Source: Cladorhizidae sp. MBARI D1340-BT2 (taxonomy: Eukaryota > Porifera > Demospongiae > Poecilosclerida > Cladorhizidae). Taken from it: DNA of 64,000 nt. Under the pieces are notes generated by a model, which made no database searches, had not been told where the DNA came from, and saw only the letters and a list, made by a program, of their open reading frames with translations. Position numbers and translations under genes: made by a program. Each line of letters begins with the position of its first letter. Position 1 is the stretch's first letter. Shown piece after piece: positions 57,625 to 64,000 of the stretch. The DNA lies in the NCBI GenBank assembly GCA_028752905.1, contig JAQNBH010000011.1:31556017-31620016 (forward strand), written 5' to 3'.

Positions 57625-58858
57625 CTGCAATACAGAGAGATATAGATGCATGAACATACCATATACTTATACACACGTGTACACTAGCAGAGGTGCATGC
57701 AATACAGAGAGATATACATGCATGTACACACCATATATTTATACACACGTGTACACTAGCAGAGGTGCAGGAAGTAATGTCCCTTTATTTGATCAAAAAT
57801 GGACTCTGAAGACAGAATAGCAACCATTGCAAGCAACAAGGTGTTTGACTTGGCCAGAGGCAGCTCCGTAGGCTCAATCACAGCCATCAAGACCATCTGT
57901 TAATGTCTACTTAATTTAATCAATTGATTTTCAGGGCTACAGGAAGCCTCGCTAGCTAACTGCTTCTGTTAGTTCTGACGTAGCTAGTGTACTTTGCTGG
58001 CTGTGTTGCGTAATCTGTGAGCTATTGTCGGGAATGCATGAGCAGGTATGGCACTAAAAAAAGGCTGAATATCCCAAGTGCCATGCCATATTAACATCTC
58101 CGGGTCATGATGATGCAGGACATTTTGTGGGGGCTAATCTTGGTAGTTCTTGCTGCACCCATTTTTGCAAAGGCAACGTCTTTTAAAAAGCTGAAGGCCA
58201 GAATTGAACCATGTTACTATTGAAGTATCTCGGAAGATAGAAGGGGAAAAAGGTAAGAAAACACCACATGAGAATAATAATTGATTAATTCCCTGGGCTA
58301 GGGAGAGGGAAATTTCTGTTACGAAGATACATAAATATTTTGAGGTTTTCATTAAATTCACAATTAAAATTTAAAATATCTCAGATTATGTGAAAGAGTG
58401 AAATAAATAATACACAGACAGCCAGCACAAGTGATCATTAATTTAAAAAATATATATGCAGTGCTGCACTGAATAATTTGCATTCAACACGGAACATCAT
58501 CATAAAAAATTAAAGGGGAAGAGAAGGTGTTGTGGTTTAGAACAAATCATAAATATAGAAAAATGGAGGTCCCATTTGGAGCTGCCATAACTCAGACTTG
58601 CATGTTGGCACATTCATTGAGCAGGGATTACTGAGGTTGCGGGATTACTGAGGTTGCGCCATATTTTACACTCGAAAAAACAGCACTAAAAGTGCTTAGA
58701 ATGTGAAATTAGTCTATCATCTATCTCCCCCCCCCTCCCTCCCCCCCCCCCCCCCAACCCTCCTCCACTCACACACAACTTGCATAGTAAACTCCTTTCA
58801 TTACACCTTTACTCTGAGAAGACCGCGAATTGCACTACAGCGACTAACTTATTAATTT
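57625..58858. other. 5' region of the antiporter, mostly unassigned
   Basis: A 70-bp duplication (GCAATACAGAGAGATATA, CACACGTGTACACTAGCAGA) at about 57630 and 57700. Minus strand 57790-57898 is open after AACAG (MVLMAVIEPTELPLAKSNTL) but lacks a clear donor; it could be an exon or an unrelated gene fragment. A C-rich tract lies at 58728-58757. Confidence 0.35.
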
Positions 58859-59045
58859 ACAATAACTTTCTCAGTAATCAACTTGAAATTGTATTCTCTC
58901 GATATTTCGACTACATGCTCTAGCATTATTCCTGATGAAGGCTAGAGCATCTAGTCGAAACGTCGAGAGAATACAATTTCAAGTTGATTATTGAGAAGGT
59001 TATTGTCATGTTATTATGTAGACTGAGAGTTCATTGAGAGACTAT
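58859..59045. repeat. Palindromic dispersed repeat, copy 3, best hammerhead-like core
   Basis: Arms AATCAACTTGAAATTGTATT and AATACAATTTCAAGTTGATT. On the plus strand CTGATGA (58932-58938), a 6-bp stem GGCTAG/CTAGTC around AGCAT, then GAAACGTC (58957-58964). The tail TAGACTGAGAGTTCATTGAG is shared with the other copies. Confidence 0.82.
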
Positions 59046-59224
59046 ATACATGTACATGTTGCTGTAGAAGGTGGCTGTTGGATAGAGTACTCGACTAACC
59101 TGACCAGAGCTACTACAACTGAGGTTTGTGGCTACAGCTTATCATGGTCTATTGAAAACACTACACAGGCAACTAACTAGCTTAGCTGTGGCTCAGGAAA
59201 CTTACTAATCTAACCACAAGTTAT

Positions 59225-59374
59225 TGTTTGTTCATTGGACCAAATGGCAAGTTCTTATCTGTGGACTTCCTAGACCAGTGCAGCAGCTAGAGCTGTGGAT
59301 CATAGCCCTCTCACAAGCACTCCATCCTAGACCAGAGCAGCAGCTAGAGCTGTGGATCATACATACAGCTATAG
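59225..59374. repeat. 68-bp tandem array, left piece
   Basis: Two units (CCTAGACCAG[TA]GCAGCAGC, TAGAGCTGTGGATCATA) matching the array at 61240-61805. The hAT element was inserted inside the array. Confidence 0.88.
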
Positions 59375-61239
59375 CATACTTGCCAACTTTCCATAAGTTA
59401 ATTCCGGGACATTAATTTTATATACGGCGCGAATTTTCGACCACCCCCCCTAATTAGCGTGTTGACCACGCCATTAATTTTATACGTCGACCGTCATCAT
59501 ACAGCTGTGAGGTAGTATTCTCTGTAGATTTCTGGAAGAGGCGATTGAATTGATCCATTGAGGGCAAGATAAAAGAACAACAGAGGTTTCGTCAGAGGAT
59601 TTTCAAGCCTTGAGCTGTTTCAGCTTCCTCACAAGACAAGAAGAATGACTTCAAACCATCATACTGCCTGAGGTAACGATTCACCCACTTCAGCAAGCTG
59701 AGCCATCGTGTGGGGCAATGCTTCAAAATCACCCCTGGCTCAGTGGTGAAAAGTGAACACCATAGGATGACAAATTGCTGCTCTCTTGCTGCTATGGAGG
59801 TAGTAGAATATGTCGATGAAGAGCTAGTCAATATTCATTGGGAGTACTGTACCTTCAAACCAGCTTTGACTGTTAAATCAGCCAAATGGCAGATGCAACC
59901 AACATCATACAAAGTTGGGATCTCATCCTTAATCAGCTTCTGCACACCTGACCTCACTCCTTTCATAACATTGGTGGTATCAGACATGACAGACACTGCA
60001 TTGTCAAAGCTGAGCCCATTCCTATTAGTCAGTGACTCCTTCAAGGCTTGAAACAAGTTGGTAGCTATATCAATGCTCACAACAGGCATATCCAAGAATC
60101 TCGTCCGTACTTCACCTACCTGTGGATCAAGAAGCCTCAAAAGAATTATGCAAGGCTTATCCCTCTTGTCATGGGATTCATCGATCATCAAAGAGAATGG
60201 ACCACTTGACATTGACTCCATAACTCTCTGTGTGAAGTAAGGAGCAAGAGCTTTCTTTACTATGGTGGTGGTTTTGGTGTGGGAACAGGATAATTTCTTT
60301 GCAATTTCAGAGTCTGGGAACATCTTGCTGAAAAGCTTGGTGGCATGGTCACTAGACAGAAAGGCTTAGCAACAAATGTAGCCCACCTGACCTCTGCTTC
60401 GATTACTTGATCACTTCTCTGATGTTGGAAGAGAGAGGTGATTGGAATAGTTGATAGCACAGCCTTTGATATATCCTTATGTTTCTTGCTCTTGAGGTGA
60501 GATGTGACATCATTACGGCCACCATGGGTAACACCAAAATCGATTGCACACAGAGTACATTGGGCATACAAGTGATACAAGCATTTGAGCTATATATAAA
60601 GTCCATTACAGTGAAGTGTGCAGAATCTATGGATGTTTATTATCAAGAGAGAGCACACAGACAGACCTATCTTTAGAGTTATATATCATGTCTATACAGT
60701 ACATTGGGCATACAAGTGACCTAAAATGAAGGCAAGACTACTGACATTACTATTGCATTGAACACAAGCAGCACACTGTACCCATGATGTTATTATTTAC
60801 CCTGTATTTGTTGTATTCCATGCTTACTTACTTTGTCAATCAATTTCATTTTATATTTTTAATTTATACCTTTGATGCCTAATCCCCTGAAATTATTTTG
60901 ATCCATTTATTGTCACAATGGCATTCTCTCCTCTGCCACACTAGCTGAGATTGCACGCACCTCCAATCGAAACAAGGTCAAAGGTTGTTTCGCACACCCG
61001 TAATTGTTTATCTGAAGTTTTTCTCTGCTAAAAACTTGTCCTGTTTTTGTTGCTTTACGAGTGTTAAAGGACTAAACTAAACAAGCTTGGGACTGCAGTG
61101 GCCATCTAAGCGAGTGGAAGCGCAAGGTGCGCGTAGCTGTAAATTCCGGGACATTTCCGGGACAAGGACAAGGACACCACCGGGACAAAGCTCAAAATTC
61201 CGGGACTGTCCCGGCCATTCCGGGACGGTTGGCAACTCT
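59375..61239 (-). mobile_element. hAT DNA transposon, 1865 bp
   Basis: Ends CATACTTGCCAACTTTCC (59375) and, reverse-complemented from 61239, AGAGTTGCCAACCGTCC; TTGCCAAC is shared. GCTATAG lies on both sides (59368-59374, 61240-61246), and the eighth base differs (A/T), fitting a decayed 8-bp hAT target duplication. Multiple CCGGGAC motifs lie inside both ends, as sub-terminal repeats. The internal minus-strand gene is a BED-finger hAT transposase remnant. Insertion into a tandem array makes the pre-insertion sequence reconstructible from neighbouring units. Confidence 0.82.
59510..60620 (-). pseudogene. hAT transposase pseudogene with BED zinc finger
   Basis: From high to low coordinates: a BED-type finger (CTLC...HLKSKKH) near 60570-60460; FSLMIDESHDKRDKPCIILL (first acidic site); AVSVMSDTTNVMKGVRSGVQ (second Asp); GCICHLADLTVKAGLK; ILKHCPTRWLSLLKWVNRYL; YDGLKSFF; and LENPLTKPLLFFYLALNG. 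The frame shifts at about 60300 and again at 59835-59760, where TGA and TAG codons interrupt. The C-terminal half with the hAT dimerisation region is missing before the left TIR, so the element is internally deleted and inactive. Confidence 0.8.
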
Positions 61240-61805
61240 GCTATAGTCCTCTCACAGACACTCCAGCCTAGACCAGAGCAGCAGCTAGAGTGGTGGATCA
61301 TACATAGCTATAGTCCTCTCACAGACACTCCAGCCTAGACCAGTGCAGCAGCTAGAGCTGTGGATCATACATAGCTATAGCCCTCTCACAAGCACTCCAG
61401 CCTAGACCAGAGCAGCAGCTAGAGCTGTGGATCATACATAGCTATAGTCCTCTCACAAGCACTCCAGCCTAGACCAGAGCAGCAGCTAGAGCTGTGGATC
61501 ATACATAGCTATAGTCCTCTCACATGCACTCCAGCCTAGACCAGAGCAGCAGCTAGAGCTGTGGATCATACATAGCTATAGTCCTCTCACAAGCGCTCCA
61601 GCCTAGACCAGTGCAGCAGCTAGAGCTGTGGATCATACATAGCTATAGCCCTCTCACAAGCACTCCAGCCTAGACCAGAGCAGCAGCTAGAGCTGTGGAT
61701 CATACATAGCTATAGCCCTCTCACAAGCACTCCAACCCAGACCAGAGCAGCAGCTAGAGCTGTGGATCATACATAGCTATAGCCCTCTCACAAGCACTCC
61801 AGCTC
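61240..61805. repeat. 68-bp tandem array, right piece
   Basis: About eight units of CTATAGTCCTCTCACAAGCA, CTCCAGCCTAGACCAGAGCA, GCAGCTAGAGCTGTGGATCA and TACATAG. Variants (ACAGAC, GTGCAG, CCCTC) recur in patterns of two or more units. Confidence 0.93.
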
Positions 61806-63285
61806 TGTGTTAAAATATTAAGTAGGCAGCATGTGAGTTCTTGTGTTTTAGGTTTGTTCTTGTCATAGCTAGTACATGTATGTAGACATCCGGCACCAGA
61901 CCAGACCAGACATATCAAAGTCTATCCAGGAAAGCTATCTAGCTTTGGTTACTCAATAGTCTATTGGAAAACCATATGCAGAGATAAATAGTTCAGTAGG
62001 GCACCAGATGCAAGCTAGATAATTAAAAGCTTCATACTGAAAGCTAGTACTAGAGGAACCTTCCCAGACATTCCTCCTCATTTTTTGGGGTGAACAATGT
62101 AACCAATGCACATCCACATAGTTGTAGTTTATACAAGTTTTGACATTGAAAACAGTGCTGGTGGTAGGGTGTGTGTGTGGGGGGGGGGGGTTACATTGAC
62201 AACTGCTATGGCATTAAGAGGTACAGGTAACAGCACAGACCTTCACAAAACCAGCAAATATAATTTTTTAAAGCAGTATTGTAATAATTATTGGCCTTCA
62301 TTATATTAATAAGGGACGCTCTGTAAATATGGTGATCTATTTTGGTAAATTCTTGTTGGATTTCTTTTTGAGTAGTTGTGTTGTTGATTTTTTATAGACC
62401 AGAACTAACCAATCACATAATGACATTATTGTTTACTATATATTAAGTGCCTATATAATATATGCATGATATAATACTCGTAGGCACAAGCATGCAAGTA
62501 ATCACCTGATTTGGTTACAGGTCTGTGATGTCAACTATTGTGACACGAGTAAACATCTGAGGAAACCAACTGGTCACTTTTGTTTGATACCAAACCTGCA
62601 GCTGTTAGTGACAGTTCAGTTCTATGCTATCCGAGGAACGTTTATGGAAGTGGTGATACTTTACCAATCTTCAGGTGTTTGGCTGAATAGCTAGTTTTAT
62701 GGATAGTTTGGAGTTCTCGATAGTAGAAATTATGACAAATGGACATCTTCTACGAGGTTAGGAAGTAGAATACACAGATAGATGGTATGAAATGGATTAG
62801 TCGTGGCAATGCTTGGACTGTTTGGAGTCTTGTGGTAGTATAATTATGACGACTGGATATATGGTATGCCGGGGGGGGGGGGGGGCCAGGCATGGGGGGG
62901 CCGGGCAGGGGGGGCCGGGGGAAGAAGACAGGTAAAAGATCTTGAATATGAAAGTTCATGTTTTAATGTTTTTATACTTCATGCTTACTAAATTCATGAA
63001 GGATTCTAATCACACTCAGAGTGTTTATGGGGTCAAGATCGGCCGAAGATGCCAATTATGATACTAAGAAGCTGCCAAATTCAGCTTTGTTTGTGGGAGG
63101 GGCATTTTAAAATATAGGGAGTGCTACTGAACCCCCACCCCCCACCCCTCCCCCGATGCACATCATTTAGGACCAACGGTCTGTATGTACGTTCGCTATG
63201 CATGGCCAAATGGAAGGTCGGACCTAGACAGGACTTTACCAAGTTGATGCTGGGTGGTTTTTGTACATTTAGTCAGGATCAGGAT
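61806..63285. other. Far 5' flank or first intron, nothing recognised
   Basis: It contains G-runs at about 62178-62192 and 62871-62925 (GGGGGG blocks with CCAGGCATG and CCGGGCAG) and no gene. A start exon for the antiporter was looked for on the minus strand but not found. Confidence 0.4.
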
Positions 63286-63287
63286 TA

Positions 63288-63990
63288 CGACTTGAAGCAC
63301 AGCACAGCACTTGCAGCCATATTGTATGGCACAGCACAGCACTTGCAGCCATTCATATTGTATGGTACAGCACAGCACTTGCAGCCATTCATATTGTATG
63401 GCACAGCACAGCACTTGCAGCCATTCATATTGTATGGCACAGCACAGCACTTGCAGCCATTCATATTGTATGGCACAGCACAGCACTTGCAGCCATTCAT
63501 ATTGTATGGCACAGCACAGCACTTGCAGCCATTCATATTGTATGGCACAGCACAGCACTTGCAGCCATTCATATTGTATGGCACAGCACAGCACTTGCAG
63601 CCATTCATATTGTATGGCACAGCACAGCACTTGCAGCCATTCATATTGTATGGTACAGCACAGCACTTGCAGCCATTCATATTGTATGGTACAGCACAGC
63701 ACTTGCAGCCATTCATATTGTATGGCACAGCACAGCACTTGCAGCCATTCATATTGTATGGCACAGCACAGCACTTGCAGCCATTCATATTGTATGGTAC
63801 AGCACAGCACTTGCAGCCATTCATATTGTATGGCACAGCACAGCACTTGCAGTCATTCATATTGTATGGTACAGCACAGCACTTGCAGCCATTCATATTG
63901 TATGGTACAGCACAGCACTTGCAGCCATATTGTATGGCACAGCACAGCACTTGCAGCCATTCATATTGTATGGCACAGCACAGCACTTGG
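63288..63990. repeat. Minisatellite, 36-bp unit, reaching the window edge
   Basis: About 19 copies of CACAGCACAGCACTTGCAGC plus CATTCATATTGTATGG; units lacking TTCAT (63318, 63920) are shorter. Reverse-strand frames are open as a CCAVPYNMNGCK-type peptide, an artefact of a 36-bp period. Confidence 0.97.
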
Positions 63991-64000
63991 CGTTGTGGGC

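Noticed and set aside
55270..55521. Minus-strand open stretch MVSMLTFHISVT to LLWFHK
   Set aside because: No recognised family, no convincing acceptor, and phase relation with the antiporter not established.
55691..56308. Val/Pro-rich (minus) and Leu/Glu/Gly-rich (plus) proteins
   Set aside because: Both derive from the 18-bp array and lack any non-repetitive conserved part.
57790..57898. Possible exon MVLMAVIEPTELPLAKSNTL
   Set aside because: No clear donor site; function and gene membership cannot be supported.
59070..59130. Second tRNA-like sequence (AGGTGGCTGTTGGATAGAGTA)
   Set aside because: A-box-like start only; no acceptable B box or T stem.
63196..63986. Cysteine-rich 216- and 233-codon proteins on the minus strand
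   Set aside because: Products of the 36-bp array, open in two frames simultaneously.
1..64000. Idea that the antiporter is bacterial contamination
   Set aside because: Eighteen phase-consistent GT-AG introns filled with eukaryotic transposons rule this out.

Overview
This 64-kb window is nuclear DNA of an intron-rich eukaryote, almost certainly an aquatic invertebrate animal. The evidence is canonical GT-AG introns, several families of animal-type transposable elements, and abundant micro- and minisatellites. A sponge is my best guess from the general look of the DNA, but nothing here proves the phylum. There are no operons, rRNA genes, CRISPR arrays or convincing functional tRNA genes.

The window is dominated by ONE host gene on the minus strand, which the long-ORF view hides because its exons are short. 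I assembled 18 exons from about 53.4 kb down to a stop codon at 332-334. Every splice site is GT-AG and every phase agrees, giving 1776 nt (591 codons plus stop). The product is a polytopic membrane protein of the NhaC Na+/H+ antiporter family (family normally bacterial). One further probable exon lies at 57544-57624; the start codon was not found and may lie beyond 64,000. All other sequence in the window is intron or 5' flank of this gene.

The introns are graveyards of mobile DNA. (1) A piggyBac element at 3090-6176 has TTAA on both sides and near-identical terminal inverted repeats (TIRs), but its transposase is broken. (2) A Ty3/Gypsy-type element at about 7258-12281 has its integrase UPSTREAM of the reverse transcriptase (gag-PR-IN-RT-RH), the unusual order of the Gmr1 group. 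(3) A Tc1-like remnant lies at 27.9-29.2 kb. (4) A GIY-YIG endonuclease fragment of Penelope type lies at 34.2-34.5 kb. (5) A 5.06-kb DNA transposon at 38135-43193 has perfect 31-bp TIRs and encodes an uncharacterised transposase-like protein with a C-terminal zinc knuckle; a 488-bp solo LTR with 5-bp target duplication is nested inside it. (6) A hAT element at 59375-61239 sits inside a tandem array. Short palindromic repeats carry a hammerhead-ribozyme-like core.

Most large introns also hold their own private minisatellite, with units of 8 to 68 bp and arrays up to 1.9 kb. The long Gln/Asn/Ser-, Cys/Leu- or Val/Pro-rich open frames seen there are translations of these repeats, not genes.

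Layout by coordinate: 1-2.4 kb last two antiporter exons; 2.4-15 kb giant intron with piggyBac and Gypsy; 15-26 kb seven exons with large arrays between; 26-38 kb five exons, Tc1, GIY-YIG; 38-43 kb novel transposon; 43-48 kb four exons plus 30-, 32- and 14-bp arrays; 48-57.6 kb 52-, 31-, 29- and 18-bp arrays plus one or two exons; 57.6-64 kb palindromic repeat, hAT element, 68- and 36-bp arrays.
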